DNA of 64,000 bases from Pseudonocardia kujensis (lineage in GTDB: Bacteria; Actinomycetota; Actinomycetes; Mycobacteriales; Pseudonocardiaceae), in the NCBI RefSeq assembly GCF_021283305.1, contig NZ_JAJSOK010000013.1, forward strand, positions 78,434-142,433, in the 5' to 3' direction. The position numbers and the translations under genes are program-made. Positions 53,093 to 61,829 of this stretch are shown piece by piece. Position 1 is the stretch's first letter. Each line of letters opens with the position of its first letter. A model generated the notes under the pieces. That model did no database searches. It had not been told where the DNA came from and saw only the letters and a program-made list of their open reading frames with translations.

Positions 53093-54115
53093 TCACTCCA
53101 CGAACTCCGCCCGCACCCCGAGCAGCCGCACGGCCCGGTCCTGCCGGAACCAGCCGGCGACCTCGAGGGCGGCGTGCTCCAGCACCGCGGGGTCGCGGGT
53201 CGGGGCGGGGAGGGTGGTGCTGCGGGTGCGGGTCAGGAACGGCGCGTAGCGGACCTTGACCCCGACCCGGGCGACGTCCCGTCCCTCGGCGGCGACGTCC
53301 TCGGCCACCCGCGCCGCCAGGGCCGAGACCTCGGCGAGCACCGCCGTCCAGTCCTCGAGGTTCGCCGGGAACGTCGTCTCGCGGCTGCGCGAGCGTGGGA
53401 CGTACGGCGAGGCCTCCATCTCGGTGCGGCCCATGCCGCGGCCGAGCGAGACGTAGTACGGCCCCATCCGTGGGCCGAGCCGCTCGCCGACGGCCGCGGG
53501 GGAGGCCTCGGCGAGCTGCGTGACGGTGTGGATGCCGAGCTCGGCGAGCTTGCGGGCGGTCCTGGTGCCGATCCCGTGGAGGACCTCGGTGGGCCGGTCG
53601 CCGAGTGTCGCGAACCAGTTGTGCGCGGTGATCCGGTGCACGCCCCCGGGCTTGGCGAAGCCGGTCGCCATCTTGGCGCGCAACGTGTTGTCGCCGATCC
53701 CGACCGCGCACGACAGCCGGGTGCGGGCGCGGACCGCGACCTGGACCGCGCGGGCGAGGGCCTCCGGGTCGTCGCCGTCCCACTGCAGGAAGGCCTCGTC
53801 CCAGCCGATCACCTCGACGACCACCGGGAACTCCCGCAGCACCGCCATCACCTCGTCCGACGCCGCCTCGTACGCCGGGTTGTCGGCGGGGAGGAGGATG
53901 GCGTCGGGGCACTTCCGCGCGGCCAGTCGCATCGGCATCCCGGAGTGCACGCCGAACCGCCGCGCCTCGTACGAGGCGGTCGCCACGACGGTCCGCGCGG
54001 CCGGGTCGCCGTTGCCGCCGACGATCACCGGGCGGCCGGCCAGCTCGGGGTGTCGCCGCTGCTCGACGGCGGCCAGGAACTGGTCCAGGTCGACGTGCAG
54101 CACCCAGCGGGTCAC
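53093..54115 (-). CDS. dinB: DNA polymerase IV, DinB2-like
   Basis: A 340-residue Y-family polymerase for translesion synthesis. The metal ligands lie in HVDLDQFLAAVE (near 7-18) and GWDEAFLQW (near 103-111), where the usual SIDE motif reads WDEA as in the mycobacterial DinB2/DinP branch. GIGDNTLRAKMATGFAKPGG (near 137-156) and the HhH segment GIGTRTARKLAELGI follow. It is shorter than E. coli Pol IV and lacks an evident beta-clamp tail motif. GTG 54115 overlaps the stop of the upstream unknown gene as GTGA. No LexA box is visible upstream. Confidence 0.88.
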   Translation of the reverse strand: MTRWVLHVDLDQFLAAVEQRRHPELAGRPVIVGGNGDPAARTVVATASYEARRFGVHSGMPMRLAARKCPDAILLPADNPAYEAASDEVMAVLREFPVVVEVIGWDEAFLQWDGDDPEALARAVQVAVRARTRLSCAVGIGDNTLRAKMATGFAKPGGVHRITAHNWFATLGDRPTEVLHGIGTRTARKLAELGIHTVTQLAEASPAAVGERLGPRMGPYYVSLGRGMGRTEMEASPYVPRSRSRETTFPANLEDWTAVLAEVSALAARVAEDVAAEGRDVARVGVKVRYAPFLTRTRSTTLPAPTRDPAVLEHAALEVAGWFRQDRAVRLLGVRAEFVE

Positions 54116-54693
54116 CCCGCGAGTGTGCCCGCCGCGGGTGGCCGGTCGCGCGGGCACGGGGACGGGGGGACCGCCTCGGGCCCGACGACGCGGGGCCGGG
54201 CGTGCGCCGCGGCGTCGAGGGCGCCGGCGACCAGGCGCAGGGTGCGCCGGTCGGTGCAGGTCGCGAGCAGCTCGGCCTGCTCGACGGCGTCGGGGCAGGT
54301 GGCGGACGCGTTCCGGTGCGCCCGGCACAGCGCGTCGAGGTCGAACAGCGGCTCGCCGGGGAGCGGGCGGACCGGACGGGGCACCGCGAGTACCGCCGTG
54401 AGCAGCCGGAACGCCTTGAACCCGACGAGGTAGAGCCCGCTCGGCAGGGCTCGGTCGGCGTCCGGGGCCCCGGCCGCCGGCGTCCACCGCGCGACGGCCA
54501 GGACGCCGCCGTCGGCCACGGCCCACGCGTCGACCGCGGGCGCGTGCGGGTCCCGCGTCCATGCCGTCGCGACGTGCTGCGCGGCGAGCCACTCGCGGAC
54601 GCGGGGACGGGCGTCCGGGGTGACGTCGAAGACGGTCGGCGCAAGCGAGGAGCGGCCGAACAGCCCCGTCCACTCGCCCGTACCCGCCGTCAT
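54112..54693 (-). CDS. Uncharacterised protein coupled to DNA polymerase IV
   Basis: A 193-residue protein, ATG 54693 behind GGGGAGG. It opens with TGLFGRSSLAPTVFDVTPDA, has a central strand-rich part (AVADGGVLAVARWTPAAG and GLYLVGFKAFRLLTAVLAV) and a Cys/His-containing part with CRAHRNASATCPDAVEQAEL and TC further on. No signal peptide. The GTGA overlap with dinB shows that the two are translated together. I do not recognise a family; an accessory role in DNA damage handling is only a guess from the coupling. Confidence 0.7.
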   Translation of the reverse strand: MTAGTGEWTGLFGRSSLAPTVFDVTPDARPRVREWLAAQHVATAWTRDPHAPAVDAWAVADGGVLAVARWTPAAGAPDADRALPSGLYLVGFKAFRLLTAVLAVPRPVRPLPGEPLFDLDALCRAHRNASATCPDAVEQAELLATCTDRRTLRLVAGALDAAAHARPRVVGPEAVPPSPCPRDRPPAAGTLAG

Positions 54694-54929
54694 GGCACCT
54701 CCCCCGAGTGGCAGGAGCATAGGGGCGGCGGCGCCGCCGCCGCAGCGCTGTGCACCGATCCGGGTACGCAGAGTCGTCATACCGGCGAGCGGTTTACTAC
54801 GCACGGTGATCGAAGTCCGGAAAGGACACGATCGTGGGACACCGCGGCCGGCCGGTAACGGGGCAGGATGGCTCCCACGATCCAGGAAGCGACGAGCGTT
54901 CCACTGGCGACGGACAGTTGGAGGACGAG

Positions 54930-55502
54930 ATGAGCGGCGAGCAGGAGCACGGCACCCCCGGCGGCACCGGGGGGCGCGAGGGCGTGCGGCCGTTCGTCCC
55001 GCGCCAGGCTCCGTCGCCCTCCGACCTCGCCAAGGTCCGCCGTCTCACCCCGCGCCCGCGGACGTCCCCGGAGGCCGCCGAGCGCGAGGCGAGGGAGCCG
55101 CGGGGCCCGGTCCGCGACCCGGACCGCGCGCGCATCCTGCTGCGCTACGCGAGGCTGATGAGCACCGGCCGTCCCGTCTTCTGCAAGCCGAGCCGCGCGG
55201 AGCTCGCCGGAACCGCACCGCGGCGGCAGGGCGTCGGGGCGGACGGCAAGGTGATCTACCCGGACCGCGAGTCCGCGGAAGCGGCCGCCCGCGAGCTGGA
55301 GGAGCTGGGCGCCCGGGCGCAGCGGGCCTACGTGTGCAAGCGCTCGCGCCACGGCCACTACCACCTGACGACGGACCTCGTCCGCGAGCGCCGCCGCACC
55401 GGTCTCGAGGTCCCGGAGCAGGCCACCGGGAGCCCGCTCGACCCGGGGACCGCCGCGGCGCTGGCCGCGATCCCGCACCAGCGGGACCGGCGTTCCGCCT
55501 GA
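54930..55502 (+). CDS. Uncharacterised protein with C-terminal Cys/His segment
   Basis: A 190-residue protein. The first 70 residues are disordered and rich in Arg, Pro and Glu. The rest has a compact core: ILLRYARLMSTGRPVFCKPS (near 70-89) and YPDRESAEAAARELEELGAR followed by AYVCKRSRHGHYHLT (near 130-145). The C-H-H arrangement recalls small zinc ribbons of the YxCxxCxxWHLT type found in actinobacterial and phage proteins, but one cysteine pair is incomplete. ATG 54930 has GGAGGAC upstream. Divergent from the dinB unit. Confidence 0.65.
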   Translation: MSGEQEHGTPGGTGGREGVRPFVPRQAPSPSDLAKVRRLTPRPRTSPEAAEREAREPRGPVRDPDRARILLRYARLMSTGRPVFCKPSRAELAGTAPRRQGVGADGKVIYPDRESAEAAARELEELGARAQRAYVCKRSRHGHYHLTTDLVRERRRTGLEVPEQATGSPLDPGTAAALAAIPHQRDRRSA

Positions 55503-55638
55503 TCCACCCGCACCGTCCCTCGTCCCGGGACGGGTTTGGGTTTCGTCTTCCGGGTGACTCCGACCTCGGCTACCGTCGCGTGTGTCGGCGATCACACGGT
55601 GATCGTCGCCACCCGTCCACCACCGGGGAGGAACGTCC

Positions 55639-55950
55639 GTGAACCCGTATCGCCTGCAGGAGCGCCTCGACTCCGTGCCGGACTCGCTCGACGCCGGCCA
55701 GCGGGCCCGCCTCGGCGCGCACCGCAGTGCCGTCGAGGAGTGTCGTGAGCGGATCGCCGAGCTGCGTGGGGAGCTGCGTCGCGCGCTGTCCGGCATCGAC
55801 GGACCACGCCACACGCTGGAGATCATGACCGAGCTCGACGCGCTCGAGCGCGTGCAGCAGCGCCTGGACTCGCGCCTGTCCGATCTCTGCGACGAGCTGA
55901 CCGGCACCGCGCCGACCGTGCCCTACGGCGACGACGCACCGCTGACCTGA
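55639..55950 (+). CDS. Small coiled-coil protein, 103 aa
   Basis: A 103-residue, almost wholly helical acidic protein, GTG 55639 behind GGGGAGGAAC. Residues 30-90 show heptad spacing (AVEECRERIAELRGELRRAL and LDALERVQQRLDSRL). No membrane segment and no known family. It may dimerise. It ends 58 bp before the GntR regulator start; the operator at 55972 separates them. Confidence 0.65.
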   Translation: MNPYRLQERLDSVPDSLDAGQRARLGAHRSAVEECRERIAELRGELRRALSGIDGPRHTLEIMTELDALERVQQRLDSRLSDLCDELTGTAPTVPYGDDAPLT

Positions 55951-55971
55951 CAGGGCACGGCTGCAGGCATA

Positions 55972-55987
55972 GATACAAGCTTGCATC
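55972..55987. promoter_or_regulatory. Near-perfect palindrome before the GntR regulator
   Basis: GATACAAGCTTGCATC is symmetric except for one base pair. It lies 21 bp before the GntR start, where an autoregulatory operator would be expected. GntR/FCD proteins often bind sites of this size. Confidence 0.6.
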
Positions 55988-56008
55988 TGACTTGCTAGGG
56001 TCTCGGGC

Positions 56009-56689
56009 GTGCCCCCGAACCCCGACGCCTCACGTCCGGACACCGCACGTCCGGACACGGACGGGCAGGTGCCCGCCGCCGACCGGGCCTATGCCCTGAC
56101 CAAGGAGCTGGTGCTCACCGGCGAGCTGCCCGGCGGGCACCTGTTCAGCGAGGGCGACATCGCGGCGCGGCTCGGCGTGAGCCGTACCCCGGTGCGGGAG
56201 GCGTTCCTGCGGCTGCAGGCCGAGGACCTGCTCACGCTGATCCCGAAGCGTGGCGCGGTCGTCGTGCCCGTGCCGCCGGGGGAGGCCGAGGACGTGCTCG
56301 ACGCCCGCGAGGCCGTCGAGACCGCGGCCGTCCGCCGGCTGCTGCGCCGCCCCGAGCAGGTCCCGGCGGCCGTCGCCGAGCTGCGGGCGGCGCTGGACGT
56401 GCAGCGGGGGCACGCCGACCGGGGCGACCTGCAGGCCTTCGCCGAGGCCGACGAGACCTTCCACCGGACCCTCGTCGCGGCCGGGCGCAACGCGCTGACC
56501 ATGCGGTTCTACGCCACGCTCGCCGACCGCCAGCGCCGGATGAGCGTGCACGCGCTCGGCCCGGTGCCCGAGCAGCTCCCGGTGGTGCTGCGCGAGCACG
56601 AGGAGCTGATCGGGATCGTCGAGGCCCGCGACGAGGCGGCGTTCGCCCTCGCCCTGCGGGCCCACCTGGACGGGACACACCGGCGATGA
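56009..56689 (+). CDS. GntR family regulator (FCD/FadR subgroup)
   Basis: A 226-residue regulator. The winged HTH is near residues 27-80 (FSEGDIAARLGVSRTPVREA), the FCD ligand domain near 90-215 with the metal-binding type pattern D..H (EADETFHRTLV) and EHEELIGIVEARD. The N-terminus contains a duplicated 15-bp unit giving RPDTARPDT. It overlaps the following MFS gene by ATGA, so it most likely controls that transporter in response to a small acid. Confidence 0.87.
   Translation: MPPNPDASRPDTARPDTDGQVPAADRAYALTKELVLTGELPGGHLFSEGDIAARLGVSRTPVREAFLRLQAEDLLTLIPKRGAVVVPVPPGEAEDVLDAREAVETAAVRRLLRRPEQVPAAVAELRAALDVQRGHADRGDLQAFAEADETFHRTLVAAGRNALTMRFYATLADRQRRMSVHALGPVPEQLPVVLREHEELIGIVEARDEAAFALALRAHLDGTHRR
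56030..56062 (+). repeat. 15-bp tandem duplication in the GntR N-terminus
   Basis: CACGTCCGGACAC occurs twice in direct succession (unit length 15 bp), encoding the repeated RPDT. It contains the palindrome GTCCGGAC. Probably a recent slippage event in a non-conserved leader segment. Confidence 0.55.
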
Positions 56690-57885
56690 GCACGGAACGC
56701 GGCGGACGGAACCTGTGGCGGGCCGCCGCGGCCGCCGTCCTCGCCTGCGGCTGGGGCGGCAACCAGTTCACCCCGCTGCTGGTCGTGTACCGCGAGTCGG
56801 GGCTGTCGATCCTCACCGTCGACGCGCTGCTGGGCGCGTACGTCGTCGGGCTCGTGCCGGGGCTGCTGACGGTCGGGGCGCTGTCCGAGCGGTACGGCCG
56901 CAAGCCGGTGATGGTGGCCGGAACCGCGGCGTCGCTGGTCGCGAGCGTGTTCCTGGCGCTCGGCGACGTCGGCTGGATCGCGGCGGGCCGGTTCGTGACG
57001 GGCCTCGGCGTGGCCGTGGCGATGGCCGTCGGTTCGACGTGGGTGACCGAGCTGTCCGTGCGGGGTGGGGCGGAGCGGGCCACCGGGACCCGGCGCGGCG
57101 CGCTCTGGCTGACCCTCGGGTTCGGGCTCGGCGCCGGGGTCGCGGGCGTGCTCGCGCAGACCTCGGTCTCGCTGGGGGCGCCCTTCCCGCTGGAGCTCCC
57201 GTACGTCGTGCACGCCGTACTGGCCGCGGTCGCGCTGCTCGCGATCGTCCGGCTGCCCGAGACACGGGTGGCCCCGGCGGCCGCGCGGACCACCGGTCGC
57301 TTCGCGGGGGCCCGGCACCCGCGGTTCCGGCGGGTGATCACCCCGATGGCGCCGTGGATCTTCGGCTCGGCGGGTGTGGCCTACGCGATCATGCCGCAGC
57401 TGGTGGGGGACCGGCTGGGGACCTGGGGGCTGGCCTACTCCACGTTGCTCACCGTGTGCACGCTCGGCGCCGGTGCGCTGGTGCAGCCGCTGGCCAAGCG
57501 CCTGGACCGGACGACGAGTGCGCGCGGCGTCGTCGTCTCGATGATCGTGATGTCGGCCGGGTTGGCGGTGAGCGCGGTCGCGGCAGTGGTCCGGTCGCCG
57601 GTGGTCGCGCTGGTGGCGGCGGTGGTGCTCGGCGCCGCGTACGGGATCGCGGTGGTCTCCGGACTGCTGGAGCTGCAACGCCTCGCCCGGCCGGACGAGC
57701 TGGCCGCCCTCACCGGGGTCTACTACGCGCTGGCCTACGTCGGGTTCCTGCTGCCGTCGATCCTCGCCGTGCTCAGCGGCGTGGCGAGCTACCCGGTGCT
57801 GCTCGGTTGCCTCGTGCTCGTCGCCCTGGGTGGGACGGCGGTGATCCTGCGGCACTCCCGCCGCCACCTCCCGGTTCCCGCATAG
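56686..57885 (+). CDS. MFS transporter
   Basis: A 399-residue permease with twelve predicted membrane segments. Motif A is GALSERYGRKPVMVAG near 64-79. The N-terminus has GWGGNQFTPLLVVYRESGLS, typical of a group of actinobacterial exporters or uptake permeases next to GntR genes. ATG 56686 overlaps the regulator stop by 4 bp. Cargo unknown. A 22-bp tandem repeat begins directly after its stop codon. Confidence 0.85.
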   Translation: MSTERGGRNLWRAAAAAVLACGWGGNQFTPLLVVYRESGLSILTVDALLGAYVVGLVPGLLTVGALSERYGRKPVMVAGTAASLVASVFLALGDVGWIAAGRFVTGLGVAVAMAVGSTWVTELSVRGGAERATGTRRGALWLTLGFGLGAGVAGVLAQTSVSLGAPFPLELPYVVHAVLAAVALLAIVRLPETRVAPAAARTTGRFAGARHPRFRRVITPMAPWIFGSAGVAYAIMPQLVGDRLGTWGLAYSTLLTVCTLGAGALVQPLAKRLDRTTSARGVVVSMIVMSAGLAVSAVAAVVRSPVVALVAAVVLGAAYGIAVVSGLLELQRLARPDELAALTGVYYALAYVGFLLPSILAVLSGVASYPVLLGCLVLVALGGTAVILRHSRRHLPVPA

Positions 57886-57988
57886 CTCCCGACTCGCGGT
57901 GCCGGAACTCCCGACTCGCGGTGCCGGAGCTCCCGACTCGCGGTGCCGGAAGTCCCGACTCGCGGTGCCGGAACTCCCGACTCGCGGG
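57886..57988. repeat. 22-bp tandem repeat, 4.7 copies
   Basis: Units of 22 bp (consensus CTCCCGACTCGCGGTGCCGG plus two bases) lie at 57886-57907, 57908-57929, 57930-57951, 57952-57973, and a partial one at 57974-57988. The copies differ only at one or two bases. The array fills most of the gap between two convergent genes and starts right after the MFS stop. There are no spacers, so it is not a CRISPR. Another CGACTCGCGG follows at about 57999. Confidence 0.85.
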
Positions 57989-58035
57989 AGCTCGGGGCGC
58001 GACTCGCGGAAGCCCAGGGCGCGGGTCCGGGTCGG

Positions 58036-59688
58036 TCAGGAGGGTTGCAGTTCGTCCGTGCGGTCGTCGTAGCGGTCCCCGTCCGGCCCGCCCCGCAGCC
58101 GCTTGGCCTGGGCGAGCCCGGCCGGGCCGGTGCGCGCCAGGGCGTGCAGGGCCAGGTCGCGGTGCACCGGGTCGTCCGTGCGGGCGAGGAACCGGCCGAT
58201 CTCCCGCGCCGCGTCGGCCGGGGTGCGGGCGGCCACCCAGGCGTCGAGCTCGGCCTCGGCGACCGCGCTGCGCACCTCCGACATCCGCACGCACACGTAC
58301 TCGAGGTCCTCGTCGGCCAGCTCGCCCGGCAGCGGCGCGTGCAGTCCCTGGTCGATCAGGGTCTCGTGCACCGCCCACAGCCCCATCGGGGTGAGCGAGA
58401 CGATCGTGGGGTCGGGGTCGTCCCGGCCTGCCAGCTCGACGAGCCCGTCGAGGTCCTCGGCGTCGAGCAGCTCGCCGAGCTCGACCGCGCCGAGCAGCTC
58501 CAGCGCGTCGAGCAGCGCGGTGACGTCGCGCCGCCAGAGCCGCTGCTCCGCGTCGCCGGCGAGGTCGTCGACCACGCAGCCGCACTCCTCGTTGACGGCC
58601 TCGCGGACGAGCCGGTGGAAGAGCTCGACCGGGATGGGGCCGCCGCCCGCGGCGTAGAGCTCGAGCCACAGGATCGGGAACGCGTCGGAGAGGGACATGC
58701 CGAACAGCGACGGCGCGCCGAACACGTCGGTGCCGCCGAGGTGGTCGCCGATCCGCCCGACGGCCCCGAACACCCGCCGCCACAGCTCGATCGGCCGGTG
58801 CAGGTCCTTCGCGGCGCTCTTCACCGGGACCAGCCGGCCGTGCAGCGGGCGCACCAGCCGGGCGGCCTTGGCCCAGTGCAGCAGCATCGAGGTCTCGGGC
58901 AGGTCGTTGCCGGTGCGCGCGCTGTCCCGGTAGAGCTGGTCGAGGCCGAGCAGGTCGGCGAGGGAGAGCGCATCGGCGAGGCCGAGCTTGCCGTCCCGGG
59001 TGAGCCGGCGGCCCGCGCGCACCCACACGGTGAGCTTGCGGAGCAGGTCGAGCGCCGTGCTCTCCTGCGCGGCGGTGACCATCTCGGCGGCGCTGGGCAG
59101 CAGCACCGGCGGCAGCTCGGGTGCGGGCGCCGGGTCCCGCGGCGCCTCCTCCTCGCGCCGGGTGATCTCGGCGAGCGCGGCCCGGTCGATGTCGACCTCG
59201 CCGGAGCGGGCGCGGTCGAGGAAGCGCTGCACCGCCCGCGGGTCGGCGGGGTCGACGCCGTGCCGGCGCAGCTGGACGCCCCAGAACTTGCCGAGGTCGT
59301 AGTTGCGCTCGTCGGCGATCCCGTCGAGCAGCGCGGGGGTGGAGTCCCGGACCTGCGCGTGCAGCTCCGCGCGCGAGGCGGAGCGGTGGTCGAGCCCGTC
59401 GGCGTCGGCCAGGAAGTCGATCAGCGCGTGGAAGGCCTCGGGGACCTCCTCGGCGTCGAGCACGGTGACGTGCCGCGGGAACCACATGCCGAGCGCGTCG
59501 GCGACGTGCGCCCGGGTCCACCGGCCGAGCCTGCGGTCGAGCGCGTACTTGTAGTCGAGCGCGGCGGCGACCAGGAAGACGTCCGCCGAGACCCGGCGCC
59601 GGCGGGCCCATGTCAGGAAGGCCTCCAGCAACCGGTCCCGAGCTCCGGCGTATCCCTGGTCGTCACCGGGGGCGAAGACGAGACGCAT
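58036..59688 (-). CDS. Large uncharacterised cytosolic protein, 550 aa
   Basis: A 550-residue soluble protein, ATG 59688. The N-terminal 170 residues contain DVFLVAAALDYKYALDRRLG and AHVADALGMWFPRHV; the middle has LPPVLLPSAAEMVTAAQEST; the C-terminal third includes a probable winged-helix segment (IVSLTPMGLWAVHETLIDQG) and many Asp/Glu-Leu repeats. Similar plasmid- or chromosome-borne actinobacterial hypothetical proteins with a TPLG-W pattern exist, but I know no function. It is the gene between the tandem repeat and the BCCT transporter. Confidence 0.7.
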   Translation of the reverse strand: MRLVFAPGDDQGYAGARDRLLEAFLTWARRRRVSADVFLVAAALDYKYALDRRLGRWTRAHVADALGMWFPRHVTVLDAEEVPEAFHALIDFLADADGLDHRSASRAELHAQVRDSTPALLDGIADERNYDLGKFWGVQLRRHGVDPADPRAVQRFLDRARSGEVDIDRAALAEITRREEEAPRDPAPAPELPPVLLPSAAEMVTAAQESTALDLLRKLTVWVRAGRRLTRDGKLGLADALSLADLLGLDQLYRDSARTGNDLPETSMLLHWAKAARLVRPLHGRLVPVKSAAKDLHRPIELWRRVFGAVGRIGDHLGGTDVFGAPSLFGMSLSDAFPILWLELYAAGGGPIPVELFHRLVREAVNEECGCVVDDLAGDAEQRLWRRDVTALLDALELLGAVELGELLDAEDLDGLVELAGRDDPDPTIVSLTPMGLWAVHETLIDQGLHAPLPGELADEDLEYVCVRMSEVRSAVAEAELDAWVAARTPADAAREIGRFLARTDDPVHRDLALHALARTGPAGLAQAKRLRGGPDGDRYDDRTDELQPS

Positions 59689-59779
59689 CGGGAGCCACCT
59701 TCTCAGCCCCGGCGGGAAGCGGGGGACAGGGGGTCCGGAGATCCGCGACCGGCCGGTGCGGTAGGGGCCGCACACGCGA

Positions 59780-59810
59780 CGGGGCCCCCGGCGCACGGCC
59801 GGGGGCCCCG
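59780..59810. terminator. 13-bp stem hairpin after the BCCT gene
   Basis: CGGGGCCCCCGGC (59780-59792) pairs with GCCGGGGGCCCCG (59798-59810) around a 5-nt loop, 15 bp after the stop of the BCCT gene on the minus strand. Strong intrinsic-type hairpin without a T-run. Confidence 0.75.
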
Positions 59811-59824
59811 GCGCTGCGCGGCGG

Positions 59825-61612
59825 TCAGGCGCGCCGGGGCGGCTGCGGCTCGCCCGGCAGGAGGGTGCCCCCGCCGTGCTCGCGCGCCTCCTCGGCGCCG
59901 TCGGCCATGCTCATCGGCTTGACGTTGAGGATGAAGTCGCCGTCGTGCGCCTTGAGGCCGTAGTCCACGGCCTGCTCGACGGCCTCGGCGGCCTTGTTCT
60001 CCTTGCGGATCAACGGGTCGTGGCGCAGGTCCTTGTACAGCGACACGCACAGCAGGACCATCACGATCACGAACGGCAGCGCCATGATGATCGTGATGTT
60101 CTGGATTCCGGACAGCGCGTCGGAGCCGCCGACCAGCAGCATGACCGCGGCGATGGCGCCCATCACCGCGCCCCAGAAGATCACGATGCCGCGGCTGGGC
60201 TCGAGGGAGCCCTTCTGCGAGATGGTGCCCATGACGACCGAGGCCGCGTCGGCGCCGGACACGAAGAAGATCGCCACGAGCAGCATCGCCACGACGGACA
60301 GCACCACCCCCAGCGGGTAGGACTGCAGCAGCCCGAACAGCTGGCCCTCGGTGCTCGCCAAGGCGAGGTCGTTGCCCGCCTGCTGCTCGGAGATCGCGGC
60401 ACCGCCGAAGATCGCGAACCAGGCCAGCGACACCACGCTCGGGATGAGGATGACGCCCGCGATGAACTGCCGGATCGTGCGGCCGCGGCTGATGCGCGCG
60501 ATGAACATGCCGACGAACGGCGTCCAGGAGATCCACCAGGCCCAGTAGAAGACCGTCCAGCTCTGCAGCCACGCGGCGGTCTCCGGGCCGTCGGCGCCGG
60601 TCCGGGCGGCCATCGACGCGAGGTCGGCGAGGTAGTGGCCGATGCTGCCGGGCAGCAGGTTCAGGATCAGCACGGTCGGGCCGACGACGAAGACGAAGAA
60701 CGCCAGGATCGCGGCGAGCACCATGTTGATGTTGCTGAGCCACTGGATGCCCTTCGCCACGCCGCTGACGGCGGAGGCGATGAACGCGATCGTCAGCACC
60801 ACGATGATCCCGACGAGCAGCCCCGAGCCCGGGTTGTCCATCCAGCCGGTCGCCTGGAGACCGCCGCCGATCTGCAACGCGCCGAGGCCCAGCGAGGCCG
60901 CGGACCCGAACAGGGTCGCGAAGATCGCGAAGATGTCGATCGCCTTGCCGAGCCCGCCCTCGGTACGCCGGGTGCCCAGCAGCGGCGCGAACGCCGCGGA
61001 GATCAGCTGGCTGCGGCCCTTGCGGAAGGTGCCGTAGGCGATCGCGAGCCCGACGACGGCGTAGATCGACCACGGGTGCAGCGTCCAGTGGAACAGCGCG
61101 GTCGACATGGCCACGTCGAGCGCCTGCGGGCTGCCCGGGGCGGCGCCGCTCCCGGGCGGGGGCGAGGTGAAGAAGGACAGCGGCTCGGCCGCGCCCCAGA
61201 ACATCAGGCCGATGCCCATGCCCGCCGAGAACATCATCGCGACCCACGAGGACGTCCGGAACTCCGGGCCCTCGTCGTCCCGGCCGAGCGGGATCTTGCC
61301 GTAGCGGCTCGCGGCCAGCCAGACCGCGAACACCACGAAGCCGCTCGCGGCGAGGATGAAGAACCAGCCGCCGCCGCTCATGATCCCGTTCAGCACGGCG
61401 CTCGCGACCGACGAGAGGTTCTCGGTGCCGGCGATGCCCCAGACGATGAACGCGACGACCAGGGCGGCCGAGACGCCGAAGACGACCTTGTCGGTGGGCT
61501 TGCGCCGTTCCGCCGCGCCGGCGCCCTCGAGGACGGGTGCGGCGGCCGCGGCGCCGTCCTCGGGGTCGGGGGTGGGGGAGGGGCCGCCGGTGGTGGGTTC
61601 CTTGACTGTCAT
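59825..61612 (-). CDS. BCCT family transporter (betaine/choline/carnitine type)
   Basis: A 595-residue secondary transporter with about twelve membrane segments between residues 42 and 520. The family signature is seen in MMFSAGMGIGLMFWGAAEPL (near 121-140) and in WAWWISWTPFVGMFIARISR (near 340-359), which holds the tryptophan box for quaternary amines. The C-terminal 60 residues are charged, as in osmoregulated members. ATG 61612. Likely imports glycine betaine or a similar compatible solute with sodium; which solute is not resolvable. Confidence 0.9.
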   Translation of the reverse strand: MTVKEPTTGGPSPTPDPEDGAAAAAPVLEGAGAAERRKPTDKVVFGVSAALVVAFIVWGIAGTENLSSVASAVLNGIMSGGGWFFILAASGFVVFAVWLAASRYGKIPLGRDDEGPEFRTSSWVAMMFSAGMGIGLMFWGAAEPLSFFTSPPPGSGAAPGSPQALDVAMSTALFHWTLHPWSIYAVVGLAIAYGTFRKGRSQLISAAFAPLLGTRRTEGGLGKAIDIFAIFATLFGSAASLGLGALQIGGGLQATGWMDNPGSGLLVGIIVVLTIAFIASAVSGVAKGIQWLSNINMVLAAILAFFVFVVGPTVLILNLLPGSIGHYLADLASMAARTGADGPETAAWLQSWTVFYWAWWISWTPFVGMFIARISRGRTIRQFIAGVILIPSVVSLAWFAIFGGAAISEQQAGNDLALASTEGQLFGLLQSYPLGVVLSVVAMLLVAIFFVSGADAASVVMGTISQKGSLEPSRGIVIFWGAVMGAIAAVMLLVGGSDALSGIQNITIIMALPFVIVMVLLCVSLYKDLRHDPLIRKENKAAEAVEQAVDYGLKAHDGDFILNVKPMSMADGAEEAREHGGGTLLPGEPQPPRRA

Positions 61613-61829
61613 GCGTGGCTTCCCGCCCGGAGGCGGGGTCCCCCTCACGTCTCGTCGGTCCGGTCCGTGTGCGTCCGTCACCTTCGGTCCCCGGACGGGC
61701 GGAGTCAACCTTCCCGTCCCCTCCCGTTCCGTGTGACGCTTTTGGTTGCGCACGGTGCGTACCAGCGTGAAACGGCCCGATCGACCTGCGAGAACGGACG
61801 AACGGGTCATTCGGATCGTTACGGGAACG

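Noticed and set aside
54694..54929. LexA/SOS box in front of the dinB unit
   Set aside because: No TCGAAC-N4-GTTCGA-like sequence is visible in the divergent region; only a GC-rich palindrome at 54725-54740.
57886..57988. CRISPR array
   Set aside because: The 22-bp units are directly adjacent without unique spacers, and no cas genes are nearby.
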